From Methylobacterium currus (GTDB lineage: Bacteria > Pseudomonadota > Alphaproteobacteria > Rhizobiales > Beijerinckiaceae): a stretch of 64,000 bases of DNA. The DNA lies in the NCBI RefSeq assembly GCF_003058325.1, contig NZ_CP028843.1, positions 3,593,501 to 3,657,500 on the forward strand. The letters are read 5' to 3'. Both the position numbers and the translations under genes were made by a program. The stretch's first letter is position 1, and each line of letters begins with the position of its first letter. Positions 27,913-36,715 of this stretch are shown piece after piece. The notes beneath the pieces were generated by a model. The model was not told the origin of the DNA. It did no database searches and saw only the letters and a list, made by a program, of their open reading frames with translations.

Positions 27913-28079
27913 GGAGCCTTGACCGTGGGTTGGGGGGATGGCGGGACAAGTCGGAGAGGCGGGCGGGCGTTCCCCTTCCTTACGCGAGATGGGTGAGCGC
28001 TGCGTGACGTCACGTCCCGCGCGGTTTCACGGCGCGGGGCGGTTGCCAGGAGCGTCCGGTTCCGGGAATCGTGCGGGCG

Positions 28080-28099
28080 GGCCCCCCGGCCGGGGGGCC
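28080..28099. other. 20-bp perfect palindrome before pdxY
   Basis: GGCCCCCCGG followed by its exact reverse complement, ending 31 bases before the pdxY ATG. In RNA it would form a very stable G-C stem in the 5' leader, without a T tract. Function unknown; it could slow translation or mark an operator. Confidence 0.5.
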
Positions 28100-28130
28100 G
28101 GTCGCACCTTGCGCGGGGTCTCGTGTCGCG

Positions 28131-28979
28131 ATGAACGTCCTGTCGATCCAGTCCCACGTCGCCTACGGCCATGTCGGCAACGCCTCGGCGGTCTTCCCGA
28201 TGCAGCGGCTCGGGGTCGAGGTCTGGGCGGTGCACACGGTGCAGTTTTCCAACCACACGGGCTACGGCGCTTGGCGCGGCCGGGTGTTCGACGGGCCGGC
28301 GATCGAGGAGCTGGTCGAGGGCATCGCCGAGCGCGGGGTGCTCGCCACCTGCGACGGGGTCCTGTCGGGCTATATGGGCTCGGCCGATATCGGCACCGCG
28401 ATCCTGCGGGCGGTGGCGCGGGTGCGGGAGGCCAACCCGGCGGCGCTCTATTGCTGCGACCCGGTGATCGGCGATATCGGCCGCGGGGTGTTCGTGCGCC
28501 CCGGCATCCCGGAATTCATGCGCGACCACGCGGTGCCGGCGGCCGACATCATCACCCCGAACCAGTTCGAGCTCGACTACCTGAGCGGGATCGAGACCCG
28601 GACGCTGGCCGATGCCAAGGCCGCCGTGGCCGCCGTGCAGGCGAGCGGGCCGCAGGTGGTGCTGGTGACCTCGCTCCACACCGAGGAGACGCCCGACGAC
28701 AGCATCGACATGCTGGCCGGCGCGAACGGCCAGTTCTGGCGCCTGCGCACCCCGCGGCTGTCGCTCGACGTCAACGGCGCGGGCGATGCCACCGCGGCCC
28801 TGTTCCTGGTGCATTACGCCCGCAGCCGCTCGGCCGGCGAGGCCCTGGGCGCTGCCGCCGCCTCGATCTACGGCCTCCTGCGCCGCACCGCGGAGGCCGG
28901 CGCCCGGGAGATCCTGACCGTGGCGGCCCAGGAGGAGTTCGTGGCGCCGAGCCGCACCTTCCCGGTCGAGGCGGTGTGA
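28131..28979 (+). CDS. pdxY: Pyridoxal kinase
   Basis: A 282-residue ribokinase-fold pyridoxal kinase. Diagnostic pieces are [24 protein letters not shown] at the N-terminus, [31 protein letters not shown], and the catalytic [14 protein letters not shown] with the GAGD anion hole and base Asp. It phosphorylates pyridoxal to PLP in vitamin B6 salvage. Length matches the family. It stands alone, convergent with the DUF2891 gene four bases away. Confidence 0.95.
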   Translation: MNVLSIQSHVAYGHVGNASAVFPMQRLGVEVWAVHTVQFSNHTGYGAWRGRVFDGPAIEELVEGIAERGVLATCDGVLSGYMGSADIGTAILRAVARVREANPAALYCCDPVIGDIGRGVFVRPGIPEFMRDHAVPAADIITPNQFELDYLSGIETRTLADAKAAVAAVQASGPQVVLVTSLHTEETPDDSIDMLAGANGQFWRLRTPRLSLDVNGAGDATAALFLVHYARSRSAGEALGAAAASIYGLLRRTAEAGAREILTVAAQEEFVAPSRTFPVEAV

Positions 28980-28983
28980 CGGT

Positions 28984-30039
28984 TCACGCTTCCAGGGCGA
29001 GGAGCGCGAAGCTCGCCAGCCAGTGCTCGCCCATGTAGTCGTCGGCGAGATGCGGGAGGGCCGCGTCGAGATGCGCCTCGGCCGCCTCCCGCAGCACCGG
29101 AACGCGGGTGTCGCCGGCCGGCAGCGCACCGGCGAGCGCCCGCAGGCACCAGGCGCGGCTGAGGTTGAGCCCGTCGAGATGGGCGATCTTGCCGTCGCTG
29201 CGGTCGGTGACGGTCGCCGGCCGAAAAAGGGTCGCAGGGTGGCGCTCGGCGAGGCGCGGCAGGAAGCGGTCGAACCAGGGCGAGAACGCGTCCGCCGGCA
29301 TCAGGCGGCGCAGGCACTCGGCCTCGATCAGCGCGGAGGACAGGAAGTCGTCGCCGCTCGGCTCGCCCCAGGCCGGGCAATCGGCATCCGCGCCGTACCA
29401 GCGCGCGGCGGTGGCGCGCAGCAGGTCCGTCAGGGCCGCATCCCCTGCTCCTTGCGCGTAATCCGCCGCCATGCGCAGGCCGAAGGCGGTGTTGAAGTGG
29501 GTGCCGACCCGCACCGGATAGGGCGAGAGCGGCAGGAACTCGCGGAAACGCTGGGCGAAGATCTCGGCCATCGGCGCCAGCGCCCGCGACCATCGCGGCT
29601 CGGGCAGCTGCCGCAGCTCGTCGGCGAGCTTGAGGGCCCAGGCCCAGCCATAGGGCCGCTTGAAGCCCCGCGCCGTCGGGGCGTCGAGATAGGCGCATTC
29701 GCCCGCGACCTTCTCAACGGTCAGCTGCCGGTCGAACAGTGCGGCGATCGCTGGCGCCTGCGGACCCTCGGGGAAGCGGCGCAGCACGCGGGCGAGCAGC
29801 CAGTAGCCATGGACGCAGGAATGCCAGTCGAAGCTGCCGTAGAATACCGGGTGGAGGGCGGCCGGCGTGCGGGCGTCCTCCGGGCCGGCCAGCGTGTGGT
29901 CCGGCTTGTTCGGATATTCCCGGGTGACGTGGCCCAGGGTGAGGGCGGCGAAGCGGGCGGCGGTCTTTGGCGTCAGGGTGTGGGGCAAGGGGCTGCGCTC
30001 CGTCGGATCACGCCGCTCGCCTACACCATTCACCGGCAT
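28984..30039 (-). CDS. DUF2891 family protein
   Basis: About 351 residues, matching DUF2891. Conserved segments include HPVFYGSFDWHSCVHGYWLLAR, RPYGWAWALKLADEL and HLDGLNLSRAWCLRALA, rich in His, Trp and acidic residues within an all-helical (alpha/alpha toroid-like) pattern that suggests a carbohydrate- or metal-binding enzyme; no function is established. Starts at 30039 and 30078 are both possible; 30039 is shorter and still covers the whole domain, which begins near residue 20. Confidence 0.82.
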   Translation of the reverse strand: MPVNGVGERRDPTERSPLPHTLTPKTAARFAALTLGHVTREYPNKPDHTLAGPEDARTPAALHPVFYGSFDWHSCVHGYWLLARVLRRFPEGPQAPAIAALFDRQLTVEKVAGECAYLDAPTARGFKRPYGWAWALKLADELRQLPEPRWSRALAPMAEIFAQRFREFLPLSPYPVRVGTHFNTAFGLRMAADYAQGAGDAALTDLLRATAARWYGADADCPAWGEPSGDDFLSSALIEAECLRRLMPADAFSPWFDRFLPRLAERHPATLFRPATVTDRSDGKIAHLDGLNLSRAWCLRALAGALPAGDTRVPVLREAAEAHLDAALPHLADDYMGEHWLASFALLALEA

Positions 30040-30168
30040 CGTTGCAGCGTCGGCTATCCGTCTGCGCAGCGACTGCAATCGCGAGGGCAGAGCCCGAGCG
30101 GATCAAAGGGACGCTCAAGCCTGCCGCGAAGCGGCTCGGACAAAGCGATGGAGTCGCCGCGGCTGAGC

Positions 30169-30204
30169 GCCGTTATGGCCGTTTCGCGAAACGGCCATAA
30201 CGGC
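30169..30204. promoter_or_regulatory. 36-bp perfect palindrome between divergent genes
   Basis: Every base from 30169 to 30204 pairs with its mirror partner: the left half is GCCGTTATGGCCGTTTCG and the right half is its exact reverse complement with no spacer. It lies 130 bases from the DUF2891 start and 105 bases from the phzF start, inside a 269-base gap with no gene. There is no T tract on either side and both genes point away from it, so a terminator is unlikely. It could be an operator for a dimeric or tetrameric regulator, or a mobile palindrome. Confidence 0.65.
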
Positions 30205-30308
30205 TCCGCGTGACGGGTCCTCCGTCCCCGGGGGTTGCACCGCCCACCCGATCCGTGCTGCCTCGCCTGCGAGCCCCGGTCAGGCCACGACCCCAAGGAC
30301 GAGACCCG

Positions 30309-31211
30309 ATGCCCGCACGCCGCTACGCCACCCTGGACGTGTTCACCGACACAGCCCTCGCCGGCAACCCGCTGGCGGTGGTGCTGGACGCCGAGGGGCT
30401 GGACGATGCCGCGATGCAGGCCATCGCCGGTGAGTTCAACCTGTCGGAGACGGTGTTCGTGCTGCCGCCCGCCGAGGCCCGGCACCGGGCGCGGCTGCGG
30501 ATCTTCACGCCGACCCAGGAACTCGCCTTCGCGGGCCACCCGACCGTCGGCACCGCGGTGCTGCTCGCCCTCGGCGACCGGCGGGCGGAGGTCGCCGACG
30601 CGGTGGCGTTCGGCCTCGAGGAGCAGGTCGGGGTGGTGCCCTGCGTGGTCGAGGCCGGGGAGGGCAGGGGCCGCGCGCGCTTCCGCCTGCCGCGCCTGCC
30701 GGAGAGCTGGGGCGAGGAGCCGGACGCCACAGGCCTCGCCGTTGCCCTCGGCCTGTCGCCGTCCGAGATCGGCTTTGCCCGTCACCGGCCGAGCCGCTAC
30801 AGCGCCGGCACGCCGTTCCACCTCGTGCCGGTGCAGGGGCTCGACGCCCTGGCGCGGGCCCGCACCAGCGCCGAGGCGCTGAACCAGGCCCTGGGACCCA
30901 AAGCCAAGGTCTTCCTCTATACCGGCGAGACCGGGGAGGCGGGCCACAGCTTCCGGGCCCGGATGTTCGCCCCCGGCGCCGGCATCGCCGAGGACCCGGC
31001 GACCGGCGGCGCGGTCGCGGCCTTCGCCGGGGCGCTCATGCAGTTCGAGCCGTTGGGCAGCGGCACGCACGACCTCACGATCGCGCAAGGGTTCGAGATG
31101 GGCCGGCCGAGCGAGATCGCGCTCCAGCTCACGATCGAGGACGGGGCCCTGCGGGCGGCCGAGATCGGCGGCAGCGCCGTCCTGGTTTCCGAGGGCGCGC
31201 TGCATCTCTGA
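30309..31211 (+). CDS. PhzF family phenazine-biosynthesis-like isomerase/epimerase
   Basis: A 300-residue protein of the PhzF/YddE family (diaminopimelate-epimerase fold). Conserved elements are the N-terminal YATLDVFTDTALAGNPLAVV, the active-site Glu in FNLSETVFVLPP, FTPTQELAFAGHPTVGTA, and EDPATGGAVAAFAGALM near the C-terminus. It is not in a phenazine cluster, so its substrate is unknown. The stop overlaps the start of the Nudix gene. Confidence 0.92.
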   Translation: MPARRYATLDVFTDTALAGNPLAVVLDAEGLDDAAMQAIAGEFNLSETVFVLPPAEARHRARLRIFTPTQELAFAGHPTVGTAVLLALGDRRAEVADAVAFGLEEQVGVVPCVVEAGEGRGRARFRLPRLPESWGEEPDATGLAVALGLSPSEIGFARHRPSRYSAGTPFHLVPVQGLDALARARTSAEALNQALGPKAKVFLYTGETGEAGHSFRARMFAPGAGIAEDPATGGAVAAFAGALMQFEPLGSGTHDLTIAQGFEMGRPSEIALQLTIEDGALRAAEIGGSAVLVSEGALHL

Positions 31212-31912
31212 TGGGCGTCACCCTCACTCCGGCCCGCCGGGTCGAGGCCCGGATGGTCGCCCATGACTGGCCCTGGGCCCGCGACCACCGGGCGGCGATC
31301 GCCGCCCATTGGGAGGAGCGGCGGGCCGCCCGCCCGGCGATGTTCAACGGCACGGTGCTGATGCTGCGCCGCTGGACCCTCGCCCGCGGCGTGCTCGAGG
31401 CCGAGCTGTTCGAGGCCCAGTACGCGGCCCTGACCGCCCTGAAGGACTGGGGCTTTCCGGATGGAGGCGTCCTCAACGTCTTCGCGGCGGCGGTGCCGCG
31501 CACCCGGGACGGCACCTTCCTGCTCGGCGAGATGGGCCCGCACACCGCCGCCGCCGGGCGGGTCTACTTTCCCTGCGGCACGCCGGACCCGACCGATATC
31601 GGCCCCGACGGGCAAGTCGACCTCGCGGCGAGCGCCTTGCGCGAGTTGCGGGAGGAGACCGGCCTCGTCGCCCCCGACGGGCCGGATCCCGGCTGGACCA
31701 TCGTGCGCGACGGCGGCCTGATGGCCCTGCTGCGCCCGGTGCAGCTCGACGAGGACGAGGCGCAGGTGCGGGAGAGCATCGCCGCCCACCTCGCGGCGGA
31801 CGCGGAGCCGGAACTGTCGGCCATCGTCGGGGTGCGCGACGCGGCGGATCTCGATCCCGCCCGGATGCCGCGCTTCGTCCGGCACTATCTCGCGAGCGTG
31901 CTGGCCGCCTGA
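31211..31912 (+). CDS. Nudix hydrolase
   Basis: A 233-residue Nudix-fold protein. The REUxEExGU half of the Nudix box is intact (RELREETGL, about residue 145), which supplies the metal-binding glutamates. The first half (Gx5E) is weaker, with GPDGQVDLAASAL and no Glu at the usual place. An N-terminal extension of about 90 residues (WPWARDHRAAIAAHWEERR) is shared with larger Nudix proteins of this group. The start overlaps the phzF stop. Substrate unknown. Confidence 0.85.
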   Translation: MGVTLTPARRVEARMVAHDWPWARDHRAAIAAHWEERRAARPAMFNGTVLMLRRWTLARGVLEAELFEAQYAALTALKDWGFPDGGVLNVFAAAVPRTRDGTFLLGEMGPHTAAAGRVYFPCGTPDPTDIGPDGQVDLAASALRELREETGLVAPDGPDPGWTIVRDGGLMALLRPVQLDEDEAQVRESIAAHLAADAEPELSAIVGVRDAADLDPARMPRFVRHYLASVLAA

Positions 31913-32001
31913 GCCGCGGGTTCCGGTTCACAGCCGGGCGTCGCACCTTTACGGTCGTCCCGAAGGCGCCCGTCCGTGGCGCCGCCAGGGGGAGTCCAGC
32001 G

Positions 32002-33969
32002 ATGACCAGGATGCCGAGGGCCGTGGCCCTGGCGATGCTCGGCTGCGGCCTCGCCGCCGGGCCGGCCGGGGCTGAGGTGACGCGGTTCGAGACCGCCGCC
32101 GCCGAGACGCCCGCCTTGCAGGGCCGCAGCTTCGGCGAGCGCGGCACGGCGCAGAAGATCACCGGCCGGGCGACCCTCGCGCTCGATCCCGCCGACCCGC
32201 GCAACGCGGTCATCGCCGACCTGGCGCTCGCGCCCCGCAACGCCGAGGGCCGGGTCGAGGCAGTGGCCGACGTGGTGCTGCTGCGCCCCGAGCGCCCCAA
32301 CGGGCTCCTGCTGGTCGAGATCCCCAATCGCGGCCGCAAGCTGATCGGCCCCCTCTTCGAGGGCGTCTCGACCGAGGCGTCGGGCCGGCTCGAACAGGCG
32401 GACGATGGGGGACGCGGCTTCCTGCTGTCGCGCGGCTACACCCTCGCCTGGATCGGCTGGCAGGGCGACATCGCCCCCGGCACCGGGATGGGCATCCGCC
32501 TGCCGGTGCTCACCGGCGTGACCGGGCCCTCGCGCGAGGAATGGAGCTTCGAGAACACGAAATCCCCGATCGCCGCGCCGCTGACCTGGCCCGCCGCCGA
32601 CCTCGACCCGGGCAAGGCCCGCCTCACCGTGCGGGCAAAGCCGGACGACCCGCGCACCACGCCGCCGGGCCTGGCGTTCCGCTACCTCGACGCCAAGCGC
32701 ATCGAGATCACCCGGCCCCCGGGGTTCGACGGCAGCGCCCTCTACGAGCTGAGCTACACCGCCCGCGACCCGGCGGTGATGGGCCTCGGCCTCGCGGCGA
32801 TCCGCGACGTCGCGACCTTCCTGCGCCACGACACCACCGACCGGAACCCGCTCGCGCGGGACGGCCGGAGCACCATCGACCGGGCGATCGGCTTCGGCAT
32901 CTCGCAATCGGGCCGGGTGCTGCGCGACCTGCTCTATCTCGGCCTCAACGAGGACGAGCGGGGCCGGATGGTGTTCGACGGGATGATGCCGCACATCGCC
33001 GGCAGCCGGCGCAGCTTCACCAATGCCCGCTTCGCCCAGCCCGGCCGCAATCCCGGACCCCATCTCGACCGCCATTACCCCGCCGACCAGTTCCCCTTCG
33101 CCTATGCGACGACGACCGACGCCCTGACGGGGAGGCGCGACGGCCTCTTCCTGCGCTGCCGGGTGACCAACACCTGCCCGCGCCTGATGCATGTCGACAG
33201 CGAGTACGAGTTGTGGGGCTCCCGCGGGGCGCTCGTGACCACCGACACGCGCGGCGCCGACCTGCCCCAGCCGCCGGAGGTCCGGGTCTACATGGTCACC
33301 GGCGCGCCGCACTTCGCCGCTCCCGACGCGAGGACCGCGAGCGAGCCCGGCTGCGCCCTGCCGGTGAGCCCGGTCCATGCGGGGGCGGCGTCGCGGGCCC
33401 TCCTCACCGCGCTCGAAGCCTGGATCACCGACGGCATCGCGCCGCCGGCGAGCCGCTATCCCTCGCGGGCCGACGGCACCCTGGGCGCACCGGCGCATCT
33501 CTACCCGCCGATCCCCGGCCTGCCCTATACGGGCCTCCACACCCCGGCCGAGTGGGTCGAGCCTGGGATCGAACCCGGCGCCGGGCGCGGCGATCCGCCG
33601 GTGGTGCGCGGCACCTACCCGCTGCTGCTGCCGAAGGTCGATCCCGACGGCAACACCCTGGCGGGCCTCCGCCTCCCGCTGATCGAGGCGCCGCGGGCGA
33701 CCTACACCGCCTGGAACCCGACCCGCGGCGTCGCCGCCGACACCCTGTGCAACCAGAAGGGCGGCGTCCTCCCCTTCGCCGAGACGCGGGCGGCGGCGAA
33801 GGCCGCGGACGACCCACGGCCCTCGCTGGAGGAGCGCTACCCGGATGCGGTCGCCTACGCGGCGGCGGTGAAGGCGGCGGCCGAGCGGATGGTGGCCGAG
33901 CGGACCCTGCTGCCGGCGGATGCCGAGGAGATGGCGAAGGCGGCGCAGGAAGGGTCGCTGGCGCGGTGA
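32002..33969 (+). CDS. Secreted alpha/beta-hydrolase domain protein
   Basis: A 655-residue protein with a signal peptide (VALAMLGCGLAAGPAGA, cleaved near residue 24) that matches the large alpha/beta-hydrolase domain family found in alphaproteobacteria. The likely nucleophile Ser is in GFGISQSGRVLRDLLY (about residue 305). Other conserved parts are LLVEIPNRGRK, FLLSRGYTLAWIGWQGD and MHVDSEYELWGSRGALVTTD. It probably acts in the periplasm on an ester or amide; the substrate is unknown. ATG 32002 follows a GGGGGAG site. Confidence 0.83.
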   Translation: MTRMPRAVALAMLGCGLAAGPAGAEVTRFETAAAETPALQGRSFGERGTAQKITGRATLALDPADPRNAVIADLALAPRNAEGRVEAVADVVLLRPERPNGLLLVEIPNRGRKLIGPLFEGVSTEASGRLEQADDGGRGFLLSRGYTLAWIGWQGDIAPGTGMGIRLPVLTGVTGPSREEWSFENTKSPIAAPLTWPAADLDPGKARLTVRAKPDDPRTTPPGLAFRYLDAKRIEITRPPGFDGSALYELSYTARDPAVMGLGLAAIRDVATFLRHDTTDRNPLARDGRSTIDRAIGFGISQSGRVLRDLLYLGLNEDERGRMVFDGMMPHIAGSRRSFTNARFAQPGRNPGPHLDRHYPADQFPFAYATTTDALTGRRDGLFLRCRVTNTCPRLMHVDSEYELWGSRGALVTTDTRGADLPQPPEVRVYMVTGAPHFAAPDARTASEPGCALPVSPVHAGAASRALLTALEAWITDGIAPPASRYPSRADGTLGAPAHLYPPIPGLPYTGLHTPAEWVEPGIEPGAGRGDPPVVRGTYPLLLPKVDPDGNTLAGLRLPLIEAPRATYTAWNPTRGVAADTLCNQKGGVLPFAETRAAAKAADDPRPSLEERYPDAVAYAAAVKAAAERMVAERTLLPADAEEMAKAAQEGSLAR

Positions 33970-33980
33970 CGCGCCTCGCC

Positions 33981-34056
33981 GGGCGTATTCTCATCGGGGA
34001 TCCGCATCGGGGACCCGCGGGCGATCTCGCGGGTTCCCGCTCCGAGAATGCCGGCA
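33981..34056 (+). other. Structured intergenic region with nested hairpins
   Basis: ATTCTC (33987) and GAGAAT (34044) form outer arms that enclose a second stem (GGGACCCGCG with CGCGGGTTCCC) and a 13-base tandem CATCGGGGAYCCG. It starts 12 bases after the hydrolase stop and ends 11 bases before the next start. It has no T tract, so it may be a processing or mRNA-stability element. Confidence 0.45.
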
Positions 34057-34066
34057 CGGAGGGGCC

Positions 34067-34444
34067 ATGGTCGCCAAGCTCGTCGAACTCGTCCGGGAGG
34101 CTGCGGCGCAGGCCCGGCTCGTCGCACGGGGCTATCCGTCGGGGTGCAGCGCGGACGCGCTGCCCTGGTCGGTCATCAAGCGCTTCGACGACGACGTGCG
34201 CGGCCATGTCGAGCGCGATCCCCGGATCGAGGACGGGCGCGACCAGGTCCTGATCGCCGCCGTGAACCTCGCCGAAGCCGCACCCGGCGAGGAGGCGGAG
34301 GCGCCCGAGCGCGAGCGGCTGGTGAAGGCGATCAACGACCTCGAATGGGTCACGCTGAGCCGCGGCATCGCCAACCGGGCGGCGGCGGCCTCGGGCTACG
34401 GCGAGGCCGGGGCTAGGCTGCGGGACGGGGCGACACGAGCCTGA
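34067..34444 (+). CDS. Hypothetical protein
   Basis: A 125-residue soluble, charged, mostly helical protein. It has no signal peptide or membrane segment. Visible features are ARLVARGYPSGCSADALPWSVIKRFDDDVRGHVERDPRIEDGRDQVL and a Glu-rich linker (APGEEAEAPERER). The ATG has a GGAGGGG ribosome-binding site 5 bases upstream and codon use matches its neighbours, so I take it as a real gene. I do not recognise the family. Confidence 0.65.
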   Translation: MVAKLVELVREAAAQARLVARGYPSGCSADALPWSVIKRFDDDVRGHVERDPRIEDGRDQVLIAAVNLAEAAPGEEAEAPERERLVKAINDLEWVTLSRGIANRAAAASGYGEAGARLRDGATRA

Positions 34445-34603
34445 TCCGCCCCGGGGCGCCGTTTCGGGCTCTCCGCATGGCGGCGCGAGGGCCTGACGGT
34501 TCCACCGCGGACTTGCGTCGGCAGGCCGACGCTTCGTTCGCTCAGGTTCTTGTCTTGTCGCGGATTTCTATCGCAGGACCGAAACCGCTCTTGCGACGTC
34601 GGC

Positions 34604-35206
34604 TCAGAGCCGTCCGCCGCGATGCACCACGAAGCGCTTGCGGCGCTCGAGGCCCGGCTCGTCGTTGGCCGCCGGCGGCGGCGCCGCCAGCGGGGCGGGG
34701 GCGGCGTTGGCCTCGGGCGTCAGGATCCGCAGGGACACGGTGCGCAGGGCCACGATCGGGCGCAGGCCCAGCCAAGTCGGAATCACCGCCGGCGAGAGCG
34801 AGCCGATCACCCGGGCCTGGGTCTTGCCGCGGTGGCGCAGGGGCAGGAGCAGCAATTCGAGGTCGATCGTCTCCCCGGCCTCCGTCACCCCGACGAGGCC
34901 GACCACCACGCCGGTGGTGTCCTGGATCACCACCTCGACGAGCCGCCACGGATCGGCGGCCGGCGCCTCGCCCCACAAGCCCGCGAAGGAGAGGCTCCGC
35001 AGCTCGGCCCCGAACAGCGCGCAGAGCCGGGTGCCGGCGAGACGCACCGTGGCGGCGTGCCGGGGCGCGTCGATCTCGAGGATCAGGCTGTCGGCCAGGA
35101 CGTGGCGGATCTCTCCGGGCTCGATCTCGCCCCGCTCCGGTGCGGCGCGGGCGCCGCGCAGGCCGTTCCAGTAGGCGTGGAGCATGCGGCTGGTCGGGTG
35201 CTTCAT
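34604..35206 (-). CDS. PAS-domain protein (PAS_5 type)
   Basis: A 200-residue protein with a single PAS-like domain in about residues 8-140: SRMLHAYWNGLRGARAAPERGEIEPGEIRHVLADSLILEID, then RLAGTRLCALFGAELRSLSFAGLW and LELLLLPLRHRGKTQARVIGSL. This pattern is common in alphaproteobacteria, where some members control motility or the cell cycle. The C-terminus is an Ala/Pro-rich tail ending in basic residues. No output domain is present. The start at 35206 fits the conserved N-terminus better than 35224. Confidence 0.82.
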   Translation of the reverse strand: MKHPTSRMLHAYWNGLRGARAAPERGEIEPGEIRHVLADSLILEIDAPRHAATVRLAGTRLCALFGAELRSLSFAGLWGEAPAADPWRLVEVVIQDTTGVVVGLVGVTEAGETIDLELLLLPLRHRGKTQARVIGSLSPAVIPTWLGLRPIVALRTVSLRILTPEANAAPAPLAAPPPAANDEPGLERRKRFVVHRGGRL

Positions 35207-35562
35207 GGCGTCTCGGTCTGGCACGGAACGTGTGATCGGGCGGTCCAGGGGCCGCCGGTCGGCGTCCCGTTTCGGGACGACGACCGGTTCGGCTGATTCG
35301 GTTCAGCAGACCGTATGCCGAATGGCGGTGCCGCGAGAGCGTAAGGTTTGATTAAGGTTACCAAGTCATAAATGTTGCGTTTCTCCCACACTTGCGCGAT
35401 TGTCGTGAACGACAGCGAATTCGGGCTGGCAGGGGTGAGACACCCACCCTATGCCCGCCCGCATACCAAGGGGTGAGGGTCGGTCCCGGCCCGCGTCATC
35501 ACGGTCCTGAAGACGTTTCGCGTGCGGCCGGACATGGTCGGGCGCGGAGGCACCCTCTTTCG
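35207..35562. other. Gene-free stretch ahead of tandem terminators
   Basis: No coding frame with convincing codon use is seen on either strand. The left part (35330-35400) is relatively A+T-rich and probably holds the promoter of the PAS gene. The right part is G+C-rich and leads into two intrinsic terminators on the plus strand although no plus-strand gene precedes them. See the small-RNA finding. Confidence 0.5.
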
Positions 35563-35591
35563 GGGAGAGCGGCGACGCTCTCCCTTTTTTT
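35563..35591 (+). terminator. Intrinsic terminator 1
   Basis: Perfect 9-bp stem GGGAGAGCG / CGCTCTCCC with a GCGA loop followed directly by seven T residues on the plus strand. It is a textbook rho-independent terminator. Confidence 0.85.
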
Positions 35592-35606
35592 GTGCGCGGC
35601 GGGGAG

Positions 35607-35628
35607 AGCGGCAACGTGCTGCTTTTTT
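35607..35628 (+). terminator. Intrinsic terminator 2
   Basis: Stem AGCGGCA / TGCTGCT (one G-U pair) with an ACG loop running into six T residues, 15 bases after terminator 1. The two together form a tandem stop just before the rhomboid gene. Confidence 0.7.
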
Positions 35629-35738
35629 CGTGCGAGACCGTGTTTTTTCGCGGGCGACGTCCTCTTTTCGGGGGTGCGCCGGGCCCGCGGCGGCGGTCGC
35701 CCTTGCGGTCGGGCCGGCGGCCCCGCAATGGTGCCGAC

Positions 35739-36557
35739 ATGGATGCCACCCCCGACCTCCCGCGACCGCCGCGCGTGCCGGTGTTCAACATGCCCGCCGT
35801 GGTCACCGCCTCGGTGGGGATCCTGGTGCTGATCCACGCCGTGCGGCAGGTGCTGCCCGACGTCTGGGACATCACCCTGCTCCTCGACCTCGCACTGGTG
35901 CCGGCGCGCTGGACCCTCGCCCTCGACCCCGACCGGGCCGCCGACGTGATCCGGGCCGCAGCCGCCTCGGGGGGCGGCGCCCTCGAGGTCGAGGCGCGCA
36001 AGGCCTTCGCGGCCTACCTGGTGGCCGATCCGGGCGCGATGCCCTGGACCTTCGCGTCCTACGCGCTCCTGCACGGCTCCTGGGCCCACGTGCTCCTCAA
36101 CAGCGTCTGGCTCGCGGCCTTCGGCACGCCGGTGGCGCGGCGCTGCGGCGCCTGGCGCTACGGCCTGATCGCCCTGGTCTCGACCGCCGCGGGCGGTTTC
36201 CTCCACGTCCTCATCGATCCCCTGAGCACCGTGCCGCTGATCGGCGCGTCGGCTGGCGTATCGGGGCTGATGGCGGCGGCGGTGCGCTTCGCCTTCCAGC
36301 CGGTCGAGATGGTGGGGCCGGCGGCGGTGCCGTGGCAGCGTCCCGTGCCGACCCGGCTGCAGACCATTCCGGAACTCCTGCGCAACCGCTCGGCGGTGGT
36401 GTTCCTCGCCATCTGGCTCGTCACCAACCTGCTGTTCGGTCTCGCCGCCCTGCCGCTGGGCCTGAGCGATTCCGCGGTCGCCTGGGACGCGCATCTCGGG
36501 GGGTTCGTCGTCGGTTTCCTTCTGCTTCCCCTGGTCGACCGGCTCGGACGACGCTGA
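35739..36557 (+). CDS. Rhomboid family intramembrane serine protease
   Basis: A 272-residue membrane protein with about six helices. The catalytic Ser is in GASAGVSG (about residue 172) and the His in WDAHLGGFVVG near the C-terminus, the rhomboid dyad. HGSWAHVLLNSVWL is the conserved N-terminal HxxxN region. A loop of about 40 residues separates the helices after the GxSxG motif. ATG 35739 is chosen because the frame upstream (to 35592) crosses the terminators and has no conserved content. Confidence 0.88.
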   Translation: MDATPDLPRPPRVPVFNMPAVVTASVGILVLIHAVRQVLPDVWDITLLLDLALVPARWTLALDPDRAADVIRAAAASGGGALEVEARKAFAAYLVADPGAMPWTFASYALLHGSWAHVLLNSVWLAAFGTPVARRCGAWRYGLIALVSTAAGGFLHVLIDPLSTVPLIGASAGVSGLMAAAVRFAFQPVEMVGPAAVPWQRPVPTRLQTIPELLRNRSAVVFLAIWLVTNLLFGLAALPLGLSDSAVAWDAHLGGFVVGFLLLPLVDRLGRR

Positions 36558-36715
36558 GGCAGGCAAGGGATCGGAGATCGGTTCTCCGGGAGATTGTTTC
36601 TCTTCGACCTCCGGGGTGCTTGCCTCAATCGGCGCGCGGTCACACACTCCCCCTCCGAACGAGCGTCCCGCCCGGACCACTCGGTGGCTGGCGGGGCCCG
36701 AGCAGGGAGGTGTTG

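Noticed and set aside
28080..28099. Intrinsic terminator before pdxY
   Set aside because: Strong stem but no T tract and no upstream plus-strand gene to terminate.
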